In this document: positions 44,077 through 54,659 of the stretch, piece by piece | Layout: each line of letters begins with the position of its first letter | How positions within the stretch are numbered: position 1 is the first letter of the stretch | Program-made: the position numbers and the translations under genes | Notes under the pieces: model-generated | Databases searched by the model: none | Told to the model about the DNA's origin: nothing | Seen by the model: the letters and a program-made list of their open reading frames with translations, nothing else | Source: Chrysogorgia sp. JL179-B06 | Taxonomy: Eukaryota; Cnidaria; Anthozoa; Scleralcyonacea; Chrysogorgiidae | Assembly (NCBI GenBank): GCA_035772405.1 | Contig: JAYKKM010000207.1 | Location: forward strand, 913,501 to 977,500 | Direction of reading: 5' to 3' | DNA: 64,000 nucleotides

Positions 44077-44829
44077 TAGGGATGAGCCGATAACGAAAAA
44101 TCCAATTTACCGATACGATAAATTCCGATATGATTTGCAGGCTTATCGGCCGATATATCGGTAGTAACCGATATTGGTCGTCAAGAATATTTAGAACTTA
44201 AATTTAGGCAAAACGTATTAAACAAGAACTGATAGACCAGTAAAAGAAACGTGATTACAATATTTTATGTACTCTAGTAATCAATTTAATTGGGAAAGTA
44301 TAATGTATAGTATAAAGTATCATGTATTTGGGATAAAGTATAAAGTACGGTAAATGACTATAACTGGCTTTTAAAATATGTTATACTGCAATCGCGCGAT
44401 TTTAAGAAGAAAAATAATTGAAAAAATTAAAATGTTCTTGTAACACTGTGGAATGTTCTAGAACTAAAAGGTAAGGTATTCTTTGCCTAAGATGATGTGA
44501 TCGGTAGGCATTTGCAAAACGGAATTAAAGTAATGAAATCTCAACCTAGCGAGAAAAACGTCATGTTGAACCTGATGCGCTAATCAAATTAAATTAAAAA
44601 TTAAATTTGACAGTCTCATTGTGGAACAGAATGCGTCTTATAAACAAGTTGGCGTTTTTCTTGATAAATGAAGGAAATATCAACAGAAAAAAGCCAGCAT
44701 CAGGGCAGCATGTTATTTATCGGAAACGCCGATATATGCCGATATATATTAATGTTATCGGCCGATAAGCCTGAAAGTTGCCGATTATTGGCTTCTACCG
44801 ATAAATATCCGATTATCGGCTCATCCCTA
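44077..44829. mobile_element. hAT-type MITE, copy in unit B
   Basis: The copy of 41840-42592 carried by the tandem duplication, with the same TAGGGATGAGCC ends and flanks. It did not arise by a second transposition. Confidence 0.85.
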
Positions 44830-45067
44830 ATAGCGATTCAATGAGGCGTGGGCGCTATTGATATGCCTCCTGACAACGTTCGGTATGTGATGGTAGTGTG
44901 GATTAGTGAGTAGTATAGAACATGGGGGTACGAGGACAGTTTTCCAAAAGTCAGATCCATTTTTCAGAATCTGACGATTTTCCAAAAGTCAGATCCATTA
45001 TGAATATACATGTTTGGAAAACTGTGCTGGTAGCCCCATGTTGTATCGTTTTTGTATCGATCGTTTA

Positions 45068-45440
45068 AGCTATTTGAGATGACTGAAAAACCGCAACTCT
45101 CTGTTATGACTGGTCATCCTTTTCCCCAATACAGTATGTTTAAACCTCTCGTCTAGTTCCTCACGTTCTACACTACTCTTAGCGAAGAGTTGTCGTTTGA
45201 GCGCTCTAATCTGGTAGATAAACGACAACTCTTTGTTGAGTCTCGTTATCTTTTCCTCCACTGATTCCCCACGTTCTACACTACTCTCCAAGGCTCCAGC
45301 GATCATTACTGTGTGCGAGCGCTGGAGCCTTGAAGAGTAGTGTAGAACACGGCGGTACAAGGACGGTTTTCCAAAAGTCGGATCCATTAGGAATCTACAC
45401 GATTTGGAAAAGTGCGTTAGTACCCCCATGTTCTTCGCTG
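45068..45440. repeat. Hairpin-rich end of the Polinton region
   Basis: Several short inverted repeats sit here: GAGTTGTCGTTT/AAACGACAACTC, and CTCCAAGGCTCCAGCG with its complement. A palindrome (GTACAAGGACGGTTTTCC and a matching right half) also occurs near 42690 and 44930. The motif TTCTACACTACTC recurs in both orientations. The frame at 45070-45648 runs through these hairpins and is not credited as a gene. Confidence 0.55.
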
Positions 45441-45559
45441 TCGTGGTTTTTAGGTCCCATGTGTTGGTTAAGTTTGTGACTGCCGCCGTGTAGGACCTGT
45501 TGGTTGGTATCACTATATTAATAGACAGTGTTGTACCCATATTATTCGTTACACACGTG

Positions 45560-46128
45560 CTTACCCATAGTGTCGCGCCCGTCTTCTTTGCTAGACTCGG
45601 GGGGCTTAGCAGAGTGGTTGTACACGTGCTTACCCACAGTGATTCCACCAGATAAAATGCCGATTAGTGGCAAGTAGGGTCTTACTTTCTCGACTATGCG
45701 ATGTACGTCACGTTTTAAGAGCTCGTCTTTCTTTAGTTCGTTGGCTAGCTCTTCAGGGTTTTCGATAGCGTTGAATCCTCCAAGAGTACTACTAAACTAC
45801 TAATAAGTAGGTCAGTCAGGAACTCGTTAGCTTTTTGCATCCTTTTACGTTCGTACTCGACGTACAGTTTGTCTATTGCTTTGCTTGATGCTTTTTTAAT
45901 GTAAGCAACCGATTTGTTCAGTTCTCCATCCTCAGCGAGTTTAGTCAGCTCGTCTCGTTTTTTGTCCACACCAGTTTGCGCGGTGTCGTCGACTTGCGGA
46001 GTGTCGTCGACTTGTGGTGTGTCGTTTACTTCTTCCGCAACAGTGGATTCTGCGTCTTGTATCTCTTCAATGAGATCGTCAATTGGTTCAAGATTTTTTG
46101 TCTTGCGCTTTGGCATGTCCTGTAACAT
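45560..46128 (-). CDS. Polinton accessory protein (function unknown)
   Basis: The open frame 45745-46128 begins near MPKRKTKNLEPIDDL, is acidic (repeated TPQVDD) and then helical (YVEYERKRMQKANEFLTDLL). Near 45780 similarity passes to another frame that continues to about 45560 with ILSGGITVGKHVYN, a hydrophobic glycine-rich segment. Position beside the packaging ATPase and a helical plus hydrophobic layout match a conserved accessory protein of Polintons. One single-base shift is evident. Confidence 0.5.
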
Positions 46129-46138
46129 ACAGTATGTT

Positions 46139-46735
46139 TTATTTTCGCGGAATAACTACTTCGTACGAGTACGGGTGTCTTAGAAGTATCTCCAATCTTG
46201 CGTACTCGTTGTCTTTCAACTGTTTTATTATTTTCTCGATCTCCGTTTTATCTACTCCGTTGAGATAATCGTCTACGATGATTCTCATATCGTTTCTGTT
46301 AGGGTTGTAGAATGTCACTAACTTTGAGATGTTCTCACGATATGGTTTACAAATTGAGGTTAGTTGTTGTGTTATGACGATTGTGGACAGGTTGTAGTGT
46401 CTAGCACTAAAGGCTAGTTTGACTAGCTCACTTGTTCTGTTTTTTACGTCCTGCCCGCTAGCACAATCGTCTAATATTATCAACGAGTTGGTACCTTTGT
46501 AAGTTACGTATTTGAAAATTACGTTGACTTTGTCCTGCTCACACTGAATAGCGATAAAGTCTGGATCTTTTATGAATTTCCATTCTTTGTACGTCTCGTT
46601 CCATTCAAATGTCGGACATATGAGAATGATGTAATCGAAGTGATTCATATATTCTTTCTCTATCATGTCCAAGAGGTAACGCGTTTTGCCGCAGGCTGTC
46701 ATACCAACAATCAGCATGTTAAAAGGTGTTTCCAT
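46139..46735 (-). CDS. Polinton packaging ATPase (FtsK/HerA, A32-like)
   Basis: A 198-residue intact frame. Walker A is VGMTACGKTRY at residues ~10-20, Walker B is SLIILDDCAS at ~85-94, and a sensor-like VITQQL lies near residue 121. Length and motif spacing fit the A32-like genome-packaging ATPases of Polintons and related viruses, which drive DNA into the capsid. It lies directly downstream of the major capsid gene on the same strand. Confidence 0.88.
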   Translation of the reverse strand: METPFNMLIVGMTACGKTRYLLDMIEKEYMNHFDYIILICPTFEWNETYKEWKFIKDPDFIAIQCEQDKVNVIFKYVTYKGTNSLIILDDCASGQDVKNRTSELVKLAFSARHYNLSTIVITQQLTSICKPYRENISKLVTFYNPNRNDMRIIVDDYLNGVDKTEIEKIIKQLKDNEYARLEILLRHPYSYEVVIPRK

Positions 46736-46752
46736 ATGTAATACTCCACGTA

Positions 46753-47991
46753 TTAGTACTGGATTGATTGTAGATCGTTGTTGATGAGGTTTACGAGACC
46801 GTCGGAGAGCATGAATATTCTACACATGACGTTCGCTGCCGTGGCTTTTTCAGTGATTTCCATCAATATTCCTGACTGGGTGTTCACGATCTTTTTTCCA
46901 GTTGCGACCTTCGCGTTATCTTCGATAGACCTAAGGTCAACAACCAAAGCGAAACCATCTTTGTAGAACCTTTGGATAGTCATATGCTGGTCGGAGTCTA
47001 GTTTTTTTCCGAACAACCGTTTTGCTTCTACCCAGAGTCTTGATTTCGGTATTCCTTGACTGTAGACCATGTTTGGCACGCCTTCTATGGTGACTCTATG
47101 TTTGGGTAGACGAATACCTCACTATCAGTTCTCGTTTTGTTTGTGAAGAGTAGAACGACGGCTTTCATCGATTTTCTCGGCAGGTTAATATTCTCGTTTA
47201 CGAGTGTGATTCCTTTGTCCCACTCCACAGTCTTCATTAGTGTGACATGTTCATACGATAGAGATCTACCGGACGCATACAAAGACGATACTTCGTTAGC
47301 GATCTCTTGACTCTCGATAGTTTCGTACTCCAACTCAAGGTTCTCCAACGTGTAGCCAGCCACAGCTGATCCAGATTGGGCCACCATAATATCAGACGCT
47401 TTGGGGAGTGTGATTATGTAATCGAAATTGTTGTTCATGTTGTATGGTGCGTACAGACCGTGATCTTCTATGATCTTGTATCGAACCTTTTGTTTGGTGC
47501 CATGAATAGAGAACATCAGACCATCGCTAACTTTTTGTGTGTCTCCACTGGCCGCGCCGCTGTCGTCCTTCGAGACTAGCTTTCGAAGGTTCTCGTTTGC
47601 TAGGCCGTATTCGACCATCTGAATTCGTTCACTGTTGGATTTCCACAGGTCTTTATACGTGCCGATGACGCTTTCGCCACTGTTGTCGTACACGGACTCA
47701 CCTGCTAATTTTATCACCAGTCTCTCGAGTAGTAGTCTCGAAAGGTTGTTAAGAAACCACGATTTCGCGTTCGAACTTTTGAAGTCGAATAGAAGATGGA
47801 GACTGGAGGGTACCAAACAAGTGTTACCATTTGTTTTCGGGATGTCGATGCTCCCTCGGGATGTCGAGCTCCTCCCCTGGGTTGGCTTTGTTGGGGTTCA
47901 GCGTTATGACGTGACAGGTTCTTGTGCCTTTGATAGTAGATATTCCACGACGTCTATGTCCAGGAAGCAACTCGTTTTCGTTCGTGTTCAT
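46753..47991 (-). pseudogene. Polinton major capsid protein, frame-broken
   Basis: Similarity to Polinton double-jelly-roll capsid proteins runs from a start at 47991 through two longer frames: 47085-47816 and 46753-47079. Recognisable segments are HVITLNPNKANPG near the N-terminus, SWFLNNLSRLLLERL, and YSQGIPKSRLWVEAKRLFG near the C-terminus. Breaks lie near 47830 (beside a short direct repeat of GGGATGTCGA) and 47090. The expected length (~410 codons) matches the family. As it stands the gene is disrupted. Confidence 0.8.
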
Positions 47992-48013
47992 GCCGTATAT
48001 TGTAACGTATGTT

Positions 48014-49258
48014 TCATTTGTACTGGTCGTAGACGAACCAGGCTAGTGCTATTGCTAGGATCCATAAATTAGATGCTAAGCAAGATATGCCTTTAGCTCC
48101 CCACTTTAGCACAGTCGCCACCACGTTTAGTAGCCCAGCCAGTAGAGGGCCAGCCTTTGTGGCTAGGTTAGCTATGGCTTGGCCACCTTTGAAGACAACG
48201 CTTCTAGCGGATATTATAATTGTAGTGATAAAAGAGGCTATGGTTATTCCTAAAGCCGAGGCGCCTAACCAATTTTCTTTGAACCACTCCTTTATTATTT
48301 GTAACCGAGTGACGTCCTCTTCTTGTCGCTCCCTTACAGTCTCAAGTTCCAATTGCCCTAAGGTTCTGTCCCTAGCTGTCTTGAGACCTGCCAATCGTTC
48401 GTTCAACTCGAGTTCCTCTATGGAGTCGACTTCCTCTCTGTTAAGAAGGTCTCCAGTCTCGTTGATAGTGTCCTGAAAATGATCGGCTTGTGTTTTTAGA
48501 AATTGTGGTCTAGTGGTTGGATCGAGTGTGTTGTTTGGGGTTAAGACGCCTCGTAGCTCGCGATTCTCTGTGTCTGTTAGACCTACTATTGGTGAGTCGT
48601 CGGGGTTTGCGTCAATCATCGGTTGTCCTCTACTTGTCTTGTCCCTTTCAACGACTTTGCCAATAAGACTTAGGAACTGTGTCAGCGCCTTATCGTTTCT
48701 CGTTGTTTTGTTAATAGCTAAACGACCATCCTTATTTCGTTTTAAGACGACGTGTGGTTTACCTCGCTCGCTATTTTCCAAAACAGGTTTGTACTCGACG
48801 TTATTACTCCTTGCCCTTACGTATGAGTTTTTAATTAACTCGAGTACGTTTTCGTCGTGCATATTGAGATCTATGTCATATGTCTCTCTCATAAACCGAC
48901 TCAAAGTCGTATGCAAGTCGTTTTCAGGGTGGTTAAGGATATCGACGTTTGGTAAGTTTTCGACTGAAGGGACCTTCATGACGTCGCCACTACCCTTGTT
49001 GGTGATTGTCACCGTTTTCCCGTCGTCATCGTCTGCGAATGATGTGTCTGCTTCTCTTTCACCACGTAAACGATCAATATACTCCATCCTAATCTTCGTA
49101 TCTTCCAGCCTATCAGGGTCGTCGTTGCGTAGAAGACCCAATCTCTCATTGGCGAGTGTGTCATACTCGTTGTCCAGGGTGGTGTCATCCATAACATTGT
49201 ATTCTGGATACTCGTTACGTTCTTGCATTTCGATGTCATCGTATCCTCCTTCAGCCAT
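48014..49258 (-). CDS. Polinton membrane/coiled-coil protein (PY/PW-like)
   Basis: An intact 414-residue frame. The N-terminal ~310 residues are charged and helical, rich in Asp, Glu and Arg. The C-terminal 100 residues are hydrophobic, with probable membrane segments (ALGITIASFITTIIISA, then WILAIALAWFVY) and end DQYK. This layout is shared by a conserved Polinton protein of unknown role found next to capsid genes. It starts 7 nt from the end of the integrase. Confidence 0.7.
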   Translation of the reverse strand: MAEGGYDDIEMQERNEYPEYNVMDDTTLDNEYDTLANERLGLLRNDDPDRLEDTKIRMEYIDRLRGEREADTSFADDDDGKTVTITNKGSGDVMKVPSVENLPNVDILNHPENDLHTTLSRFMRETYDIDLNMHDENVLELIKNSYVRARSNNVEYKPVLENSERGKPHVVLKRNKDGRLAINKTTRNDKALTQFLSLIGKVVERDKTSRGQPMIDANPDDSPIVGLTDTENRELRGVLTPNNTLDPTTRPQFLKTQADHFQDTINETGDLLNREEVDSIEELELNERLAGLKTARDRTLGQLELETVRERQEEDVTRLQIIKEWFKENWLGASALGITIASFITTIIISARSVVFKGGQAIANLATKAGPLLAGLLNVVATVLKWGAKGISCLASNLWILAIALAWFVYDQYK

Positions 49259-49265
49259 TCATACA

Positions 49266-50352
49266 CTACTCGATGTTTTGAATATCGCTTTCTGGTATCC
49301 ATGAGTTGTGTTTACTGTCGTAGCCAAGCCACTTGACTAAAACCATCTTTTTACATCCCACCTTCTTTCTCTTTAGTATCTTCTCAACCTTGTAAACGTC
49401 GTCTTTTTTATCGACAGCTGACAACTCTTCTTCGTAAAACTTACCGATGATGGATTCCCCTTCGTGGTCCTCTATCTCGTACGTGTTAGGGTCGCCACGT
49501 ATAACTTTCGACACTTTGGACAGTTCTTCAGTGAAGTTAGCTTCATACCGTTTTGTGAAAATACTTTTGTACTTTGATATCCTAACAGTGTCGCCTACTA
49601 TGAACTTTGGTAGTGGACACCCACCGAAATGGTGCCCAAACAATGTCGTCCATACTTTGTTTTCGTTTTTCTTACTAACGTCTTTAGGTTTCATTAGAAT
49701 AGTACTGTGTTTGGTATCGTTGTAATTTTCAACGAGCTGGTCCAAAATGCCAATCCACTTGTACGTTCCTTTGCTGTAGAAGTACTTCCACATAGACGTC
49801 TTAAGTGTTCTGTTGAACCGTTCCACGACTGCTGCCTTTTTGTCGGAGTTTGTGCTGAAGTACTTCATATCGTGTTTCTCCAATAGATTTCTCACACCAA
49901 CGTTGTAGAATTCCTTACCATCGTCAAACTGGACCAGCTTTGGATACTCGCCAAATCTAACCTTAGCCTTCTCCAATAACCTTGCGACAGCGTACAGTCA
50001 TGTTTTTCGTGTCTTTCCTGTAGACAGGTATTGCGAAAGCGTACCTGCTAAGGATCTCAGTGGCTGTTAGTATCCAGTAGTACCCGTTGTTCTTGTGCTT
50101 GTACTTGCCCATGTCGACCAAGTCCATCTGTATCTGCTCGCCCAGATAGTCAACAAACGTTTGTCTAAACTTGTGTTTCTTAACAACTGGTTTGTACCTA
50201 GTGTATGTGTCTTGGGATTTTAGCCAGTCCTTTATCATTGTCCTACTAACGTTTAGGCCGTCTTCCAATGCTCTTTGGTACAGTCTCTCGGCAGACTGGT
50301 AACCAGTTGATGGGTTGTAGTAAATGTCTCTTAGTTCTTGCTCCGTATCCAT
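49266..50352 (-). pseudogene. Polinton retroviral-like integrase with chromodomain
   Basis: Two overlapping frames (50352-49963 and 49976-49266). The first aspartate is in QMDLVDMGKY, the second in LVQFDDGKEF and the glutamate in VVERFNRTLK, completing a DDE core. The C-terminus, VEKILKRKKVGCKKMVLVKW followed by LGYDSKHNSWIPE, is a chromodomain, as in Polinton integrases. The frame break near 49970 separates the first and second catalytic aspartates. ATG at 50352 is preferred; the penton gene ends 5 nt upstream. Confidence 0.88.
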
Positions 50353-50357
50353 ATACA

Positions 50358-51011
50358 CTACATTATGTATAAATCTAGCAATACATCACCAACGTTAACA
50401 CTGTTATCGTCCTGATCTGTTATCTTGAAATCTAGTTAATTGATGACTCCTTTGTTTATTGAGATTTTCGACTCAATGTCAAAGAAATGTTGAACAGAAC
50501 CCTTTAGTGTCTGCGTGCTAGTTATTGGTAACGCTACAATACAATTACTTTTGTCACCATTAAATATGTTTTTGGATCTGTCCACAATATTAGATGTCAC
50601 TTGTATGTATTTCAATCCTCTGTTGACGTTCACAACATTGGGGCTGTTTTTGTGGTGTTTATTGTAGTGTTTTCGTCAAATCCTAAGAGTTGTCCAAATT
50701 TAAACAGTTCTATTTGTTGATCAGTTATTATCGTACACGTTGAGTCATATTTGTTAGCTACTAGCTTGACGTCTCCTAACTCTTTCAAGTCGTCAGCAAT
50801 CATTTTAAAGGTGTGATACCCAGGGCTGAAAACGTGGTCACTAACTGTTGTAACTTATCTTGTCGTTAACAGCTGAGGCTACGTTAACGTAGTTCCAAAA
50901 GATGGTCGCCTTTTTCACTAGTAGGTAAGGGTCTGGGTTAATTGCTAGAATTGACTCTTGTAGGTCTACAGTTTTCGTTGGACCCCTAATTAACACTGAC
51001 ACTCTGGTCAT
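50358..51011 (-). pseudogene. Polinton minor capsid (penton) protein, broken
   Basis: Starts at 51011 with MTRVSVLIRGPTKTVDL, typical of Polinton penton proteins. The middle frame at 50436-50633 has GLKYIQVTSN and VALPITSTQTLKGS, also family motifs. Stops and shifts occur in 50640-50870 and near 50435. The divergent plus-strand gene begins 18 nt away. Confidence 0.7.
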
Positions 51012-51028
51012 ATAACGTACCCTATGTT

Positions 51029-52119
51029 ATGATGGACGAGTTTAGAAGAAAGTATCCTTATGTTGACGAGAGTAGGTTTTTTCTTGACGTTGACGACAAT
51101 ATGCACAAACACGTATTCTTCGTGACGAGAACTAACAGTGGTGACGTTGAGGTAGACTCAAAAAAATTTAAGAGTAACTCGGAGTACACTAAGTATCTAA
51201 CGATAAACAAACCAGTAGACATTGATGTGTTGATCAGACGCTACTACGGGGATAACTATGACAAAGCGACTAAGAATTCGAGAGACGCTATCAAGAAGGC
51301 CAAGTCGGACTTTGTAAAAAAGTATCCCTACGCCACACTGACCAAGTTTTGTTTCGAGCCCATCCAAACACGACAAGGTGACGTGACAAGGTGACGTGAC
51401 AAGGGTCGATGTCTACTTCATCAACAACGACATACTATCGACTAATATTACCAACAATATATTTAAAAATGACAAGAGTATGTGGAAGTGGCTGCACAAT
51501 AGCAAGTTCCCAATAGTTCTCTCTGGTGGAACTATCCAACCACTACCAAAAGGTCGCAAGAACCACTGGGGACTTTGGGATGGCTATCCAACGGAAAACG
51601 TGTTGAACTACCCAGTGAATAACTTTAGAATCTTCGTTAGTCAAAAGAGCTACTTTCTCTCAAAGCTACCAATATTTCAAATCACCACGTCAAAGACAAA
51701 GTGGGACGACAACGAGAGCTACTACAGGGTCGTGTTTGCAACGTATTGTGCAAGTTTCTGTTGTGGAGTGTCGTTGCCACACTTGTCGCCCTCACAAGAA
51801 GTCCACCCTGTTATCACGAGTGTAATGAGGTTCCATCTGTACTTTACCGTTAGAAGACTTCTCAGAAGGATGGAAGGTGGCGAGAGTATGGGGCGAGAGT
51901 ATGGGATCGATAAGTAGAGAGTTTGATGCTGGAGAATTGTATGGTAAGACAGACAAGATTCCTAGAATACATTACTACCAGGGTAAAGTCCTTGCTGATG
52001 GTACAACAGGTGAGGAGAGAGTCTACACGATTAACGACGTTAAGAACGACTACAAACGATACGTTCCTCTGGTGTCGAATGGTCTCACCAACATTGGGAG
52101 ACAATATAAATCAATATAA
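51029..52119 (+). pseudogene. Polinton conserved protein, frame-broken
   Basis: Three consecutive frames: 51029-51394, 51396-51917 and 51877-52119. Recognised blocks: IVLSGGTIQPLPKGRKNHWG, NNFRIFVSQKSYFL, ITTSKTKWDDNESYYRVVF and GELYGKTDKIPRIHYYQGK. These belong to a conserved Polinton protein of unknown function. A tandem GGTGACGTGACAA near 51380 may explain the first break. The product ends at 52119, shorter than the family, in AT-rich sequence with ATAAAT repeats. Confidence 0.6.
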
Positions 52120-52755
52120 ATTAATATAAATAATAATAATCAATATAAATAATAATCAATATAAATCAGTCCATAATGTTTAGTTAACTTGAAATAGCCA
52201 CACCCATTTGCCACGCCCTTTTGTCGGCAAATGTTATACTCACACCCCCCCTGCTTAAACCGCTTCGCGACGGCCCTGGTGATTAGTAGTTATTTATGAA
52301 AAGATTTTGCCGTACATACTGTAAAGACGTTTTGATACCAGTTGCTTCTAGTCCTTGCAAAACTTCACTATATAAAAAAGTGTGAGCTTAGTGTGATTTA
52401 TGTGATGAAAGCATAGTACAGTACCAGCATTGCAAGTTCCTATCTTAATGATGGATGTTTTCATTTGGTTGTATAGCCTGTACACATATCTGAGTAACTG
52501 AGTTCCGGACTTAGACAGAGTCTGTTTTGTCAAATTAATGCATTTTAAGTGGCACTTGAAATGGAACGCTTGGTCAGAGAAAATATTTACATAGCCAGCG
52601 AAGGCTCAACCCTAGCCATCGTTGACTACCATAATAAGTAAAAAGTACAGTACTGATTGAACAGAAGTTCATTACTCTTTCAATCAAACACTTTGAGTTT
52701 TTTTATGAGATTTATGTAACTTTGTGAATCATTCCAATCTTTGAGAAATTTGAAA
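52120..52755. other. AT-rich spacer, no gene seen
   Basis: Begins with repeated CAATATAAAT units (52105-52165), then non-repetitive AT-rich sequence. It separates the plus-strand Polinton gene from a truncated DNA polymerase gene. A junction between two elements may lie here. Confidence 0.4.
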
Positions 52756-54340
52756 TTACTTATCAAAAAAGGACATTCCGTAGGATTTATAACATAAAGG
52801 AAATAATAATTTCCCATCTATTCTAACAGGAAAGTAAATATTTCGAGGAGGTGAAATACAACATTTTACTAAACCAAATATGTCCTTGATTTTCATTTTA
52901 TCACAATCTTCACTCAGTAAAATAGTAGGATGACCAACAGGAAAATCATAATTTTTTTGTACATAGGGGTATAGCCATGTAAAATCTACATAACTTATTC
53001 GTTCGTTGGGTTTTGTTTCTTTAAATAAACATACTGGGGAAGTTCTCCCACCATATAGTGCGTCACGTGGTGTTAAAGGAGTAAACGGATAAAATTTTCT
53101 TTTCAATTAATTGTTTCTGTGTATATTTTTTTTCTTCTAAATAATCACATTCCCACATCTCGATTAATTTGTAACCGACATTTTTTATTGTCCAAGAAAA
53201 ACGTTGCGTATTTGCATATAAATTACTAAATTTTTCGTTTGCAAGAACGTTTAATGCGTAGGGGTCAAAACATTTGGGACATCTGTGGTAAAAACAACCA
53301 TGAAATTGATATATCGTATCATTATAAAAACCATCGACAAAACGTCCTAGAATTTTGTTTTCACCATTTTGTGAACAGATATATTCTAAATTTCCTCCCA
53401 ATTCTCGATTAATTTCATCTAACCAATCAATAGCAATTAAACTTTATTTTACACATCCCCTATACCCCGAAGCAGGAATAATTCCTACACAATTTAAAAA
53501 AATAAATTAAGTCTATACACTTTCAAAGCTAAACTAGCAATTGTAATACAATTCTTTGCATAAAAGGGTGTAATATGACCAATTGCACCTATCATTGTAG
53601 CAAATTTAACACAACCCTTTCTTAAAATATCTACATCACTACAACAATAATAATAAATCTCTTTACGCAATATATATATTTTTATTTTTTTCTAAATACC
53701 ATTTTTCAAATTCATTAAGTGTTGCTGTATTCATATTTTTCGTATAAAAAATTTTCGGTCTACAATTTCACCCTCATAAGTTAAATCGTAAAATTCATAA
53801 GGATGAAATCCCTTACATTCCCCTTGGAGAGCCATTGCTTTTGGAATATCTGCTAATTTCATACTTAAAAACAAATAACTATCTAGTATTCTAATATTTT
53901 GTTCTTTAATTATTAAACTCATTATTTTAGTACCGTTCATTATAGTATTCGGTATTATCTGTTTTATTTCTAAAAAATATTTTAAAATAAAAATCGTATC
54001 AAATCTACCCCCGTTATGAGCTATCCAAACGGAATTTGTTTGTTCAAACATAAATTCACATAAAGTTTCAATAACATTGTTATCAAAAATAAATTGTCTA
54101 TTCCCACAACAACTAACTTTTTCAATAGTATTATAGATAATTTCTTGATCATCCTTTTTCAAAAATTTTTGTTTTTTTAAATTCAATATGTTGACATTTT
54201 TTACATACTTTTTGGACAATACAATAAAAAGGTACGAGCAATTTAGTTTTGTTTACTTTTGTTTCAAAATCAAAAAAAAATAAAGTGGGTTCACTTTCTT
54301 CACCTTTGTTATATTCATATGAAATGGTTTCACATAACAA
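52756..54340 (-). pseudogene. Protein-primed DNA polymerase B, truncated and frame-broken
   Basis: Segments in order on the minus strand: 54340-54149 has Exo I (FFFDFETKV); 54219-53731 has Exo II (WIAHNGGRFDTIFILKY) and the Exo III region (ILDSYLFLSMKLADIP); 53730-53402 is stop-riddled; 53401-53063 has FVDGFYNDTIYQFHGCFYHR; 53106-52756 has LTPRDALYGGRTSP and motif A (YVDFTWLYPYV). Motifs B and C are absent, so the gene ends early at 52756. The type matches the DNA_pol_B_2 polymerases of Polintons. Composition is much more AT-rich than the neighbouring Polinton genes. Confidence 0.75.
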
Positions 54341-54359
54341 AAATGGGGTTGTTTCATGT

Positions 54360-54659
54360 ATTTATCACAATGAAAACAAAATCGTCACCAGAAGAAGTGG
54401 TTATATCTCTTAGCGGTATTGTTCGTGGTAGCAAGTATAAAAAAGATGATTATGTTGCAATTGAATCCACCCTAGCCTGCGGAAGCAGCCGCCTATTACC
54501 TTGCGCCTGCACGCGTCACCGCTGACACACCCGCAAGGAAATAGGGTCTGCGTCACGAGAGCAAAAATTCCATACTGATGACGTCTCCATGCCCTGTTAA
54601 TTTATTATTTAATTATGCGAATAAATTGAAATTGACAATTGTCAATCATATCCAACAAC
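54360..54659. other. Putative 5' flank of the DUF6589 gene
   Basis: A GC-rich stretch at about 54470-54555 (CCTAGCCTGCGGAAGCAGCC and following) contrasts with AT-rich surroundings. It could be a transposon terminus or a promoter. I found no matching inverted end within the window. Confidence 0.3.

Larger units (their letters stand above)
42831..45067. repeat. Tandem duplication, unit B (2,237 bp)
   Basis: Second copy of the unit starting at 40594. Unit B meets Polinton-related sequence at 45068. The junction between units reads ATCGTTTA then TCCATTA. Confidence 0.95.

Noticed and set aside
45070..45648. 192-residue minus-strand frame
   Set aside because: It runs through a cluster of hairpins and shows no conserved motif; the real accessory gene ends near 45560 in another frame.
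48513..49304. 263-residue plus-strand frame
   Set aside because: It is the reverse shadow of the intact Polinton membrane/coiled-coil gene.
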